A DNA stretch of 7,313 nt from JAABVY01 sp964496505 (GTDB lineage Bacteria > Zixibacteria > MSB-5A5 > JAABVY01). Of the stretch, positions 1-6,068 are shown in pieces. Location: assembly GCA_964496505.1 (NCBI GenBank), contig CAZBZV010000103.1:1-7313 (forward strand). Reading direction: 5' to 3'. Each line of letters begins with the position of its first letter. Position 1 is the stretch's first letter. A model generated the notes under the pieces. The model did no database searches and had not been told where the DNA came from. It was given only the letters and a program-made list of their open reading frames with translations. The position numbers were made by a program, and so were the translations under genes.

Positions 1-12
1 GGTAAAATCCCC

Positions 13-43
13 TTGACATTATTTGCAAAAACCGAAATATTAG
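13..43 (+). promoter_or_regulatory. Probable sigma70 promoter of the tRNA gene
   Basis: A perfect -35 hexamer TTGACA lies at 13-18. The -10 is less clear: AATATT at 36-41 gives a 17-bp spacer and TATTAG at 38-43 a 19-bp spacer. Transcription would start near 48-50, a few bases before the mature tRNA 5' end at 57. The position suits a stable-RNA promoter, but the -10 is a poor match to consensus. Confidence 0.6.
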
Positions 44-56
44 TAATCCGTTACGT

Positions 57-130
57 GCGCCCATAGCTCAACTGGATAGAGCGTCTGGCTACGGACCAGA
101 AGGCTGGGGGTTCGAGTCCTCCTGGGCGTA
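57..130 (+). tRNA. tRNA-Arg (anticodon ACG)
   Basis: The full cloverleaf can be drawn by eye. The acceptor stem is 57-63 with 123-129, closed by a G-U pair at its end. The D arm is GCTC 66-69 with GAGC 79-82. The anticodon arm is 84-88 with 96-100 around a 7-nt loop whose anticodon is ACG (91-93). The variable loop has 5 nt. The T arm is 106-110 with 118-122 around the loop TTCGAGT. Base 130 (A) is the discriminator and is followed by CTTTTTT, so the 3' CCA is not encoded and must be added after transcription. ACG is the usual bacterial Arg anticodon reading CGN codons; in bacteria A34 is normally deaminated to inosine. Confidence 0.97.
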
Positions 131-131
131 C

Positions 132-159
132 TTTTTTATGCGCAGAATCTGCATTTTTT
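132..159 (+). terminator. Weak intrinsic terminator region after tRNA-Arg
   Basis: The tRNA is followed at once by T6 (132-137). A short hairpin GCAG-AAT-CTGC (142-152) then leads into a second run of T6 (154-159). The stem has only 4 bp, so this is a modest terminator; the folded tRNA plus the first T-run may do part of the job. Confidence 0.45.
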
Positions 160-184
160 GTTAGAAACACCCTCATTTTGAACA

Positions 185-220
185 AACTCCACATTCCCGG
201 AGTTATCATTTAATAAATGA
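185..220 (+). promoter_or_regulatory. Leader or operator region of the alcohol dehydrogenase gene
   Basis: Two symmetrical elements lie between the tRNA and the dehydrogenase. One is a 6-bp inverted repeat, AACTCC (185-190) with GGAGTT (199-204). The other is a 15-bp near-perfect palindrome at 206-220, TCATTTA-A-TAAATGA. The palindrome is AT-rich and ends 45 bp before the start codon, as a repressor site overlapping a promoter would. TATCAT (204-209) could be a -10, but no good -35 stands at the right distance (TTGAAC at 178-183 would need a 20-bp spacer). No specific regulator can be named. Confidence 0.35.
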
Positions 221-265
221 CAAACTGTCGGGGCGAAATATATTACAAAAAGGAGCTGTGATTTT

Positions 266-1282
266 ATGGCGAATATGAAGGCTATGCAGGTGAAAAAAGC
301 GGGTGGGGATTTTGAACCGGTCGAGATACCGATCCCGGAGCCGGGAGTACATCAGATAAGAATCAAGGTCGAGGCCTGCGGTATCTGCCACAGTGATGTC
401 TTCGTGAAAGAAGGTCTGTTTCCGGGCATTGAGTATCCTCGGATTCCGGGACATGAGGTTATCGGTGTGGTCGACAAACTCGGTGATGCCGTCTCGAACT
501 TTGAGGTAGGTCAGCGTGTGGGAGTTGGTTGGCATGGCGGTCATTGCTTTGTATGCGAACCCTGCCGAAGGGGCGATTTCGTGAACTGCCAGAACGCGGG
601 TATCACCGGAATCACTCATGATGGCGGTTATGCCGAGTATATGGTTACTCCGATGGAAGCCGCGGCGCTCGTGCCCGAATCTCTCGATTCCTACGAAGCC
701 GCGCCGCTTCTCTGTGCGGGCATTACCACATTCAATGCCCTGCGCAATTCCGGCGCGGTAGCAGGCGATCTTGTGGCGGTTCTGGGTGTCGGCGGATTGG
801 GACATCTGGGTGTGCAGTATGCCGATAAGATGGGTTTTAAGACAGTTGCGATTTCGCGCGGCAAAGATAAAGAAGAGCTGGCCAAAAAGCTGGGAGCGGA
901 TATATATATTGATTCGGCCACCGACGATCCGGCCGAGAAATTGGCGGCTATGGGCGGGGCGAAGACTATTCTGGCGACCGCGCCCAACAAAGAGGCCATT
1001 GAATCGGTTATTGGCGGCCTGGGTTTGCACGGCAACCTGGTTATTGTGGGTGTGCCGGAAAATCCGATTGAAGTAAACGCCATGCATATTATTCCGGGAC
1101 GTAAGTCGGTTACCGGATGGCCGAGTGGAAGCTCGATTGACTGGGAAGATACGCTAAAATTCAGCGATCTGACAGGCGTAACGACAATGATCGAGAGCTT
1201 TCCGCTCGAAAAAGCCAATGAGGCCTACCAGCACATGATGGAAAACAAAGCGCGTTTCCGGACAGTGCTGAAGATTTCGTAA
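266..1282 (+). CDS. Zinc-dependent alcohol dehydrogenase (medium-chain MDR family)
   Basis: The 338-residue product is a full-length cytosolic medium-chain dehydrogenase, interconverting alcohols and aldehydes with a nicotinamide cofactor. Catalytic zinc ligands are C41 (in GICHSD), H63 (in PGHE) and C150 (in LLCAG). The structural zinc site is intact as C94, C97, C100 and C108. The Rossmann glycine motif is GVGGLGHLG at 174-182. The position after the second beta strand, where NAD-dependent members carry Asp, reads S197-R198-G199-K200, which favours NADP(H); this is inference. The ATG at 266 is supported by AAGGAG at 250-255 (10-nt spacing); the alternative ATG at 275 lies too far away. It appears monocistronic, between the tRNA and a gene-free region. 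The family and fold are secure; the physiological substrate cannot be read from the sequence. AdhP/AdhA-like and YahK-like enzymes are the nearest types I recognise. Confidence 0.93.
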   Translation: MANMKAMQVKKAGGDFEPVEIPIPEPGVHQIRIKVEACGICHSDVFVKEGLFPGIEYPRIPGHEVIGVVDKLGDAVSNFEVGQRVGVGWHGGHCFVCEPCRRGDFVNCQNAGITGITHDGGYAEYMVTPMEAAALVPESLDSYEAAPLLCAGITTFNALRNSGAVAGDLVAVLGVGGLGHLGVQYADKMGFKTVAISRGKDKEELAKKLGADIYIDSATDDPAEKLAAMGGAKTILATAPNKEAIESVIGGLGLHGNLVIVGVPENPIEVNAMHIIPGRKSVTGWPSGSSIDWEDTLKFSDLTGVTTMIESFPLEKANEAYQHMMENKARFRTVLKIS

Positions 1283-1291
1283 ATCGTGCTT

Positions 1292-1313
1292 CATCGGGTT
1301 CCCTAACCCGATG
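1292..1313 (+). terminator. Perfect 9-bp hairpin after the alcohol dehydrogenase gene
   Basis: CATCGGGTT (1292-1300) and AACCCGATG (1305-1313) are exact reverse complements around the loop CCCT, starting 10 bp after the stop codon. No T-run follows, so it is not a classic rho-independent terminator. It more likely protects the transcript 3' end or terminates together with the next hairpin. Confidence 0.5.
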
Positions 1314-1320
1314 GTGAGAT

Positions 1321-1348
1321 TGCCGTCAGGAAAGGATTCCTGACGGCA
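1321..1348. repeat. Perfect 12-bp inverted repeat (stem-loop)
   Basis: TGCCGTCAGGAA (1321-1332) and TTCCTGACGGCA (1337-1348) are exact reverse complements around the 4-nt loop AGGA. It follows the 1292-1313 hairpin after 7 bp. It too lacks a T-run. A 12-bp perfect stem is unlikely by chance. It may be a transcript-stabilising or terminating structure, or one unit of an extragenic palindrome. Confidence 0.6.
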
Positions 1349-1502
1349 CAGGAATGGACTTTGTGCACGACGTACGTCCCGAGGATGTCTCATAAGTCAT
1401 CTTTTGAGTTCCGTCGGATCCTGATTCCGTCGAAGACGTGATTGTGATCTGACAGAACTTAAAAGGAATCATTCTCATGGAATGGCCTGAGTAGATACGT
1501 CC
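1349..1502. other. Gene-free spacer
   Basis: No start codon with a ribosome site leads a convincing reading frame here on either strand. Minor patterns seen are the 10-bp palindrome GACGTACGTC (1369-1378) and the octamer TTCCGTCG repeated at 1409-1416 and 1425-1432. I see no RNA gene. Confidence 0.5.
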
Positions 1503-1546
1503 GGCAGAATCACTCCGCTCCATTTCATTGGGATTTGGATTCTGCC
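1503..1546 (+). repeat. Dispersed 44-bp palindromic repeat, copy A
   Basis: The ends are perfect 9-bp inverted repeats, GGCAGAATC (1503-1511) and GATTCTGCC (1538-1546). The element matches the 44-bp copy at 7096-7139 at about 37 of 44 positions, including an identical first 20 bases. Both copies are continued by a similar right flank (CTGCC here, CTACC there). There is no coding capacity. It behaves like a small REP- or MITE-type extragenic element. Confidence 0.7.
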
Positions 1547-1579
1547 CTGCCCAAAAATGCTGCATTGTCAGTGATGAAA

Positions 1580-1619
1580 GGGTAGGGAAAAACCCGAAGC
1601 GAAGCGGAGCGGTTTTGCC
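1580..1619 (-). repeat. Dispersed palindromic repeat, diverged copy in reverse orientation
   Basis: Read on the minus strand this begins GGCAAAACC, continues with CGCTCCGCTTCGCTTCG and ends TTTTTCCCTACCC. The order of blocks (GGCA-AA-C, CTCCGCT, TTCG, CCCTACC) is the same as in the copy at 7096-7144. The core is conserved while the inverted ends have changed together (GGTTTTGCC here against GATTCTGCC in copy A), so pairing of the ends is kept. It is shorter (40 bp) and more diverged than the other two. Confidence 0.5.
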
Positions 1620-1644
1620 AATTTGTTTTCTGGCTGTTCAAGTT

Positions 1645-1688
1645 CTGATCCCTATATTAGATCAGCCTAAAATACCCACTTTTTAGGC
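1645..1688. repeat. Two abutting perfect inverted repeats
   Basis: CTGATC (1645-1650) pairs with GATCAG (1660-1665) around 9 nt. GCCTAAAA (1665-1672) pairs with TTTTAGGC (1681-1688) around 8 nt. They share base 1665 and end 12 bp before the -35 of the HAD gene promoter. This position suits a regulator site for that promoter or the end of an upstream transcript; there is no T-run. Confidence 0.45.
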
Positions 1689-1699
1689 ATTATTAAATA

Positions 1700-1728
1700 T
1701 TGCCATATTAAATTTTCGGGCGTATAAT
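1700..1728 (+). promoter_or_regulatory. Sigma70-type promoter of the HAD gene
   Basis: The -35 TTGCCA (1700-1705, 5 of 6 matches) and a perfect -10 TATAAT (1723-1728) are separated by exactly 17 bp. Transcription would start near 1735, giving a leader of about 30 nt before the start codon at 1766. Confidence 0.75.
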
Positions 1729-1765
1729 GTTCGATTAATTAAATAGAAAGTGAGAGGTAGATTTT

Positions 1766-2236
1766 TTGATTGAGGTAGAAATTCCCGGTTACGGACATCT
1801 CGAGCTCGAACATCTGATCTGCGATTTTTCAGGCACCATATCTGTCGACGGCAAACTTATTCCCGGCTTGAAGGAGCGCTTCAGGGAGCTTGCGAAACAT
1901 ATGCATATTCATGTGATTACCTCCGATACCCATGGCGGCGCCGAAGCTTCGCTTGTGAATGTAGATTGCGATTTAGTGATTCTTAAACAGAACGATCATG
2001 ATGTGCAGAAGGAAAGTTATCTGCGCAATCTCAACGGCTCACAGGTTGTTGCCATCGGTAACGGCAACAATGACGCCCGCTTGCTGAAGTCCGCACGTCT
2101 GGGGATTTGTGTCTGCCTTGAGGAAGGGTGTTCGGTGGCAGCTATGAAAGCGGCTGATATTCTTGCGCGTTCCGCCCAGGAAGCCCTTGATCTCCTGCTT
2201 AATCCGAATCGTCTTAAGGCCACACTCAGATATTAA
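1766..2236 (+). CDS. HAD-superfamily protein resembling a soluble P-type ATPase core
   Basis: The 156-residue single-domain product looks like the phosphorylation core of a P-type ATPase without membrane segments. Motif I is D20-F-S-G-T, matching DKTGT: D20 is the nucleophile, and S22 stands where HAD phosphatases carry a second Asp. Motif II is ITSD (T52), like TGD. K82 is a candidate motif III lysine. Motif IV reads GNGNND (98-103), like GDGxND with the first Asp changed to Asn. The tail RLKATLRY (149-156) fits the soluble P-type-ATPase-like group (COG4087, from memory). The TTG at 1766 must be the start: an in-frame TGA lies at 1751, no ATG or GTG occurs before motif I, and GAGGT (1754-1758) stands 7 nt upstream. 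Phosphatase activity may be weak; substrate unknown. The gene is monocistronic. Confidence 0.85.
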   Translation: MIEVEIPGYGHLELEHLICDFSGTISVDGKLIPGLKERFRELAKHMHIHVITSDTHGGAEASLVNVDCDLVILKQNDHDVQKESYLRNLNGSQVVAIGNGNNDARLLKSARLGICVCLEEGCSVAAMKAADILARSAQEALDLLLNPNRLKATLRY

Positions 2237-2266
2237 AAAAGCCCGGGTTTTTACTCCCGGACTTTT
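2237..2266. terminator. Bidirectional intrinsic terminator between convergent genes
   Basis: AAAAGCCCGGG (2237-2247) pairs with CCCGGACTTTT (2256-2266) with one mismatch (C2242 opposite A2261) around an 8-nt loop. On the plus strand the stem ends in TTTT after the HAD gene stop. On the minus strand it ends in T6 (2240-2235), just past the stop of the second ABC gene at 2268. Both genes end within 2 bp of the structure, so it serves both; it looks stronger in the minus direction. Confidence 0.88.
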
Positions 2267-2267
2267 A

Positions 2268-4064
2268 TTATCCATACACAACTTCTTCCGCCAGGCGGTA
2301 ACGACGGTACATTTTGGAGTACTGCCCGCCGTTCTCGATCAGCTCGGCATGCCTGCCGGTTTCGACAATCCTGCCGTCCTCCAGAACATAGATCATATCC
2401 GCCCGTTCCAGAGTGTCCGGCCTGTGAGTGATCAGGATAGTCGTCATATCCGGCATGACCTCGTGCAGCCTTGTCCACAGCTCACTTTCGGTGCTGGAAT
2501 CGAGAGCTGAGGTGCAGTCGTCGAGAATCAGAATCTTCGGCTTTCCGGCCAGAGCACGTGCCAGCGCCAGGCGCTGTTTCTGTCCTCCGGATATCGAAAC
2601 GCCGCGTGTGCCGATATATGTGTTGATACCGTCCGGGAACGATTCGATCTCCGACTTCAACTGCGAGACCTCGATCGCCCAATTCATAACATCCTCGGAG
2701 ATATTATCGCGTCCAAAAAGTATGTTGTTCCTGACCGTATCCGAAAACAGCATCGGTTCCTGGGGCACATACCCGATTTGTCGTCGAAGCTTGTTGAGCC
2801 TGTACTCATCCAGCCGTCGACCATCGATTTTGATCTCACCCTTGGTCGGATTAACCAGGCGCGGAATCATATTGACCAGCCAGCTTTTACCGGAGCCGAC
2901 TTTTCCGACCACAGCGGCTGTTTCACCCGGGCTGATCTTCATCGAAATATCATCGATTATATTGCCAGGCGATTCCGGGAAGCTGAAGGATACGTTTTTG
3001 TATTCTATCGCGCCCTTAAAATCGCCGTCAGCTCCTACCGAACCATTTTCGGTGACCATGGCCGGGGTCGATTCCAGTTCCCGCAGACGGTTGATCGAAA
3101 CCGCCGACTGCCGCGATTTTACCAGGAACTGCCCGATGTCGAACATGGGGAAGATCAGGTAAACGACATAGTACACGAATGCTACCAGCTTGCCGATCGA
3201 GAGATTGGCCCTGATGACCATATAGCCCCCGGCCAGTAGCACTATCACAACGCCGAACTGCCATATATACATATAGAGCGAATCGACAATTGTCGTGGCC
3301 TTGATGGCCGATATCTCGGCCGCACGACGGTCGACAGCGGCATCATGAAACTTCTTCTTCTGCACCTTCTCCTTGACATAGGCCTTGACCACCCTTATTC
3401 CGGAGAAGCATGCTTCCATGATATCGTTGAAGCCGGAAATATTTCTCTGCAGGTTGTCGTAACGCCGGTCAAGAATTGTTGCGCTCTTGAAGAAGATCAA
3501 AATCAGGATCGGCAGAGGCCCGGCCGACAAAAGAGTCAGCATCGGATCGATGGTAATCATCATCGCCAGTGTGAATATCACAAATACCACAGCCTCGTAG
3601 AACCTGAATATACCCGAGCAGGCGAACCATGCCAGCTTCTGCTCGATATCATCAGACAGACGAGTTACCAGATCACCGGTCCGGAATCTATTGAAGAAAT
3701 CCGGACCTTTGTTAGTGATCGAACTGAACGAATTCTGCCGGAAAGCCCACTCCAGCCTGTGATTCATCCAAGCCCGGTGCGATTGTACGAATGCGTACAT
3801 CGCAGTGGCCATGATTCCGAGCACAATCAATGTCAGCGCATAAGTGGCCACCTCGGACAGGCCCAGATCTGCACCAAGGCCAGTGAGCCAGATCTGAATT
3901 GATCCCTCGACCTTTCCGGTCTTGACGAAATCAACGGTAAATTCCACCATTCTGGGAATAGCTACCTGAAACGCCGCCTGAATCGGTGTGAAAAGCAGCA
4001 GCACTACCAGAACATAGGGATAGCGCCTATAATATTTCCACAGCCATTTTATTTTATCTCGCAC
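2268..4064 (-). CDS. ABC exporter half-transporter, degenerate ATPase subunit
   Basis: The 598-residue inner-membrane protein has an N-terminal exporter-type membrane domain (about 1-330, six hydrophobic segments near 17-37, 75-95, 153-171, 174-192, 261-281 and 294-312) and a C-terminal nucleotide-binding domain. Walker A is GKVGSGKS (387-394), the Q-loop glutamine Q435, the signature ISGGQ (491-495), Walker B ILILDD (511-516), the D-loop SALD (519-522) and the switch histidine H547. The catalytic Glu after Walker B is Asp (D516), the hallmark of the degenerate subunit of heterodimeric exporters such as TM287/288, LmrCD and BmrCD. The GTG at 4064 is the start: it overlaps the previous gene by 11 bp, and GGAG (4077-4074) stands 9 nt upstream. 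Substrate not readable; multidrug, lipid or peptide export are all possible. Confidence 0.93.
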   Translation of the reverse strand: MRDKIKWLWKYYRRYPYVLVVLLLFTPIQAAFQVAIPRMVEFTVDFVKTGKVEGSIQIWLTGLGADLGLSEVATYALTLIVLGIMATAMYAFVQSHRAWMNHRLEWAFRQNSFSSITNKGPDFFNRFRTGDLVTRLSDDIEQKLAWFACSGIFRFYEAVVFVIFTLAMMITIDPMLTLLSAGPLPILILIFFKSATILDRRYDNLQRNISGFNDIMEACFSGIRVVKAYVKEKVQKKKFHDAAVDRRAAEISAIKATTIVDSLYMYIWQFGVVIVLLAGGYMVIRANLSIGKLVAFVYYVVYLIFPMFDIGQFLVKSRQSAVSINRLRELESTPAMVTENGSVGADGDFKGAIEYKNVSFSFPESPGNIIDDISMKISPGETAAVVGKVGSGKSWLVNMIPRLVNPTKGEIKIDGRRLDEYRLNKLRRQIGYVPQEPMLFSDTVRNNILFGRDNISEDVMNWAIEVSQLKSEIESFPDGINTYIGTRGVSISGGQKQRLALARALAGKPKILILDDCTSALDSSTESELWTRLHEVMPDMTTILITHRPDTLERADMIYVLEDGRIVETGRHAELIENGGQYSKMYRRYRLAEEVVYG

Positions 4065-5865
4065 TTTTCAATACTCCGTTTTTATTCTTGAACTGCAAAT
4101 GGAACAGCTTGGAATAATAGCCGTTCTGCAGAATCAAGTCTGTATGGGTTCCGCGTTCGATAATCTCGCCGCGGCGTATAACCAGAATCTCATCGACATC
4201 AAGGATAGTCGAAAGACGGTGCGCTATAATCAGCGAGGTCCGTCCCTTCATCAGCTTCTTCAGAGATTCCTGAATCGCCCGCTCCGTCTCCGGATCGACC
4301 GAGCTGGTGGCCTCGTCCAGGAGCAGAATATCCGGATTCGTTACCAGCGCCCGCGCAAAGGAGAGGAGCTGGCGTTCTCCACGGCTGAAGTTGGCGCCTT
4401 TCTCGGACACCTCGGTATCGTAACCGTCGGGAAGCCTGCGGATGAAATGATCCGCCTCGACAACCTTCGCCGCCTCAACCACTTTCTCATCGGTAACGTC
4501 CGGCTCCTCCAGAGCGATATTGGCCTTGACCGTATCCGGGAAGAGCAGTATATCCTGCAGTACCAGCGCAAATTTCCTGCGCAGAATATCCCGCGGGATA
4601 TCGCGGACATCGACGCCGTCGAGGGTGATCCGTCCCTTCTGCGGATCATAATACCGCAGCAGAAGGGAGATGATTGTTGTCTTGCCGCCTCCGGTTACAC
4701 CAGCCAGCGCAATCCGTTTTCCGGTCTTGATTTCGAAACTGACATCCTTTAATACCCAGTTGTCATCATCGGTATATGAAAACCATACATTTTCGAATTT
4801 AATAGACTCTTTCAAGCCGTTCCATTCGGCCGGCTTTTCAGGATCTGTCATATAATCATCCTGCGATAGTAGCGCAAAGATTCGTTTTGCCCCGGCTATC
4901 GCCTTCTGAATATTGGCAAGCTGCTCGGAGGTCCTGTAAATCGGCTCAAACGAGCGCCAGATCAGGATTATGAACATACTGATCATACCCACCGTGACAT
5001 GCCCGGCCTCGATCCAGAGCGCACCGAGATACAGCACCATCGCGATCATGATATACTCGAAGCAGAAGACCGTATTGAAATACAGCACAACCGCGATATT
5101 AACATAGCGGTCCTCGGTGAACTTCAGACGGTTGGCGACATTAATCTTCCTTTTGGCATAATCGCCGCGATGGAAGATCTGGATGATCGACATACCGTGC
5201 AGAAACTCGGTGATCTTCGCCGTAACCTCGGCCATCTTCTTGCGCACCTCCAGAAAATGCGGAGTGGTCTTGCGCTCGAAGAAATAGGTCAGTGTGATGA
5301 AGATCGGTACGATACAGAACAGCACCAGCGCCAGGCGCCAGCTATAGTAAAACATCACAGCATAGATACCGGTCACCAGCAGAATATCACCCACCACCAG
5401 CACGACTGTGTTGGTGAAGAGCATTCGCAATGCCTCGGTATCGTTTTCAACCCGCGCCATCAGACGGCCGACCGGATTTTTGTCGAAATAGGATATATTC
5501 AGCTTCAGGATATGATCAAAGAGCCGCTTTTTTAGTCTCAGCATAACATCCTGGCCGATAATTTCCAGCTTGATCCTCTGGATAAATTGAAAGACAATAG
5601 TCAGGCACTGCAGACCCGCAATAATCAGAACCGTAGTCAGGAGGCCGTCAAAATCCCGGTTGGTGATATCGACATCAATAGCGCGTTTCATCAAAATCGG
5701 CCAGTATAAGGACAGAGCGGTTGCACCAGCCAGCAGAAACAAACACAAAACCAGTCCGCCGATATGATCTTTCAGAAGCGGCAGCAGTTTCCCGAAGGCC
5801 TTTCGAGAGGGTATTTCTTTCTCCTCGGGAGTAAATGTCTCGTCATCGTATAATTCGGTATTCAT
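4054..5865 (-). CDS. ABC exporter half-transporter, catalytic subunit
   Basis: This is the first exporter gene of the operon, 603 residues from the ATG at 5865: a charged N-terminus, six membrane segments (about 35-330) and a C-terminal nucleotide-binding domain. Seen are A-loop Y364, Walker A GVTGGGKT (389-396), Q437, Walker B LLLDE with catalytic E518, and H549. The signature is FSRGE (493-497) instead of LSGGQ. In a heterodimer this signature faces the Walker motifs of the partner with D516, so both departures fall in one composite site. The other site, made of this Walker A/B and the partner's ISGGQ, is canonical. The frame extends to a TTG at 5871, but the weak GAG at 5877-5875 fits ATG 5865 (9-nt spacing) better. 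The last 11 bp overlap the second gene. The substrate is unknown. Confidence 0.93.
   Translation of the reverse strand: MNTELYDDETFTPEEKEIPSRKAFGKLLPLLKDHIGGLVLCLFLLAGATALSLYWPILMKRAIDVDITNRDFDGLLTTVLIIAGLQCLTIVFQFIQRIKLEIIGQDVMLRLKKRLFDHILKLNISYFDKNPVGRLMARVENDTEALRMLFTNTVVLVVGDILLVTGIYAVMFYYSWRLALVLFCIVPIFITLTYFFERKTTPHFLEVRKKMAEVTAKITEFLHGMSIIQIFHRGDYAKRKINVANRLKFTEDRYVNIAVVLYFNTVFCFEYIMIAMVLYLGALWIEAGHVTVGMISMFIILIWRSFEPIYRTSEQLANIQKAIAGAKRIFALLSQDDYMTDPEKPAEWNGLKESIKFENVWFSYTDDDNWVLKDVSFEIKTGKRIALAGVTGGGKTTIISLLLRYYDPQKGRITLDGVDVRDIPRDILRRKFALVLQDILLFPDTVKANIALEEPDVTDEKVVEAAKVVEADHFIRRLPDGYDTEVSEKGANFSRGERQLLSFARALVTNPDILLLDEATSSVDPETERAIQESLKKLMKGRTSLIIAHRLSTILDVDEILVIRRGEIIERGTHTDLILQNGYYSKLFHLQFKNKNGVLKSAR
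4074..4077 (-). promoter_or_regulatory. Ribosome binding site inside the upstream ABC gene
   Basis: Read on the minus strand, GGAG at 4077-4074 lies 9 nt before the GTG at 4064. It is within the last codons of the preceding reading frame, which ends at 4054. It decides the GTG start, because the nearby ATG is in another frame, and points to translational coupling of the two subunits. Confidence 0.75.
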
Positions 5866-5915
5866 TTTCAAAAACTCGGTTAAGGTTTATAACAATCAAA
5901 TTAGCTTGCGGGTAC

Positions 5916-5948
5916 AAAAAAACCCGCCGGAAAATTCGCATCGGCGGG
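5916..5948 (-). terminator. Intrinsic terminator in the ABC operon leader (attenuator)
   Basis: On the minus strand CCCGCCG (5948-5942) pairs perfectly with CGGCGGG (5929-5923) around a 12-nt loop, followed at once by T7 (5922-5916). A G-U pair can extend the base. It is a textbook rho-independent terminator on the strand of the ABC operon, ending 50 nt before the first exporter start codon. The only upstream minus-strand reading frame is the 23-codon ORF at 6051-5980. It must therefore either end a transcript of that small gene or act as a regulated attenuator. Pairing of its 5' arm with 5992-6002 favours the second. Confidence 0.85.
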
Positions 5949-6002
5949 CAGAACAGACATTATGTGAAATAATTCACATTTACATGTCACCCCCGCCCGA
6001 TG
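5939..6002 (-). promoter_or_regulatory. Candidate antiterminator stem-loop of the ABC operon leader
   Basis: In the transcript, CATCGG(G)CGGG (6002-5992) can pair over 10 bp, with one bulged G, to CCCGCCGATG (5948-5939). That consumes the entire 5' arm of the terminator. Two helices nest inside it: GACAT (5988-5984) with ATGTC (5960-5956), and ATGTGAA (5979-5973) with TTCACAT (5968-5962) around a 4-nt loop. The left outer arm lies in codons 17-20 of the small ORF, so a ribosome reaching the stop codon at 5982-5980 would cover most of it and let the terminator form. A ribosome stalled early would leave it free and permit read-through. The pairings are seen directly; the regulatory role is inferred. 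Confidence 0.65.
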
Positions 6003-6051
6003 ATGGTACATTGCTAATAAGCATGATATTTGTGTAAAACTGGTTAAGCAT
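5980..6051 (-). CDS. 23-residue leader peptide or small peptide gene of the ABC operon
   Basis: A 24-codon frame on the minus strand runs from ATG at 6051 to TAA at 5982-5980. The peptide begins MLNQFYTNIM, has a hydrophobic middle (IMLISNV) and ends PSSGGGDM. A strong Shine-Dalgarno AAAGGAG (6068-6062) stands 10 nt before the ATG, the same spacing as in the alcohol dehydrogenase gene, and better than the site of either flanking gene. It follows a promoter and precedes the leader terminator. No single amino acid is enriched enough to suggest amino-acid sensing (three each of Asn, Ser and Gly). The Gly codons GGC GGG GGT overlap the antiterminator arm. It is most likely a leader peptide whose translation sets the choice between terminator and antiterminator; it may instead be a secreted or exported peptide. 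I recognise no family. Confidence 0.65.
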   Translation of the reverse strand: MLNQFYTNIMLISNVPSSGGGDM

Positions 6052-6061
6052 TAAAATTCCG

Positions 6062-6068
6062 CTCCTTT
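6062..6068 (-). promoter_or_regulatory. Strong Shine-Dalgarno of the small leader ORF
   Basis: AAAGGAG on the minus strand (6068-6062), 10 nt before the ATG at 6051. It is the main evidence that the 23-codon frame is translated. Its first three A residues are the 3' end of the hairpin at 6087-6066, so access to it may depend on that fold. Confidence 0.75.

Noticed and set aside
206..1087. Long minus-strand open frame opposite the alcohol dehydrogenase
   Set aside because: It lies antisense to a gene with all family motifs, runs into the leader region, and its translation has no recognisable domain.
1326..1565. Minus-strand open frame in the gene-free region
   Set aside because: It crosses several inverted repeats and a dispersed repeat copy, and its product is unlike any protein I know.
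3345..3902. Long plus-strand open frame opposite the second ABC gene (and similar ones at 2428-3162, 4099-4752 and 4999-5535)
   Set aside because: All are antisense shadows of the two ABC genes, with low-complexity His- and Gln-rich translations and no family signature.
5866..5891. A second promoter (TATAAA at 5891-5886, minus strand) just before the first ABC gene, giving a nearly leaderless transcript
   Set aside because: There is no recognisable -35 at 16-18 bp (TACCCG stands there), and the region is AT-rich. It stays possible because the ABC start codon has only a weak ribosome site.
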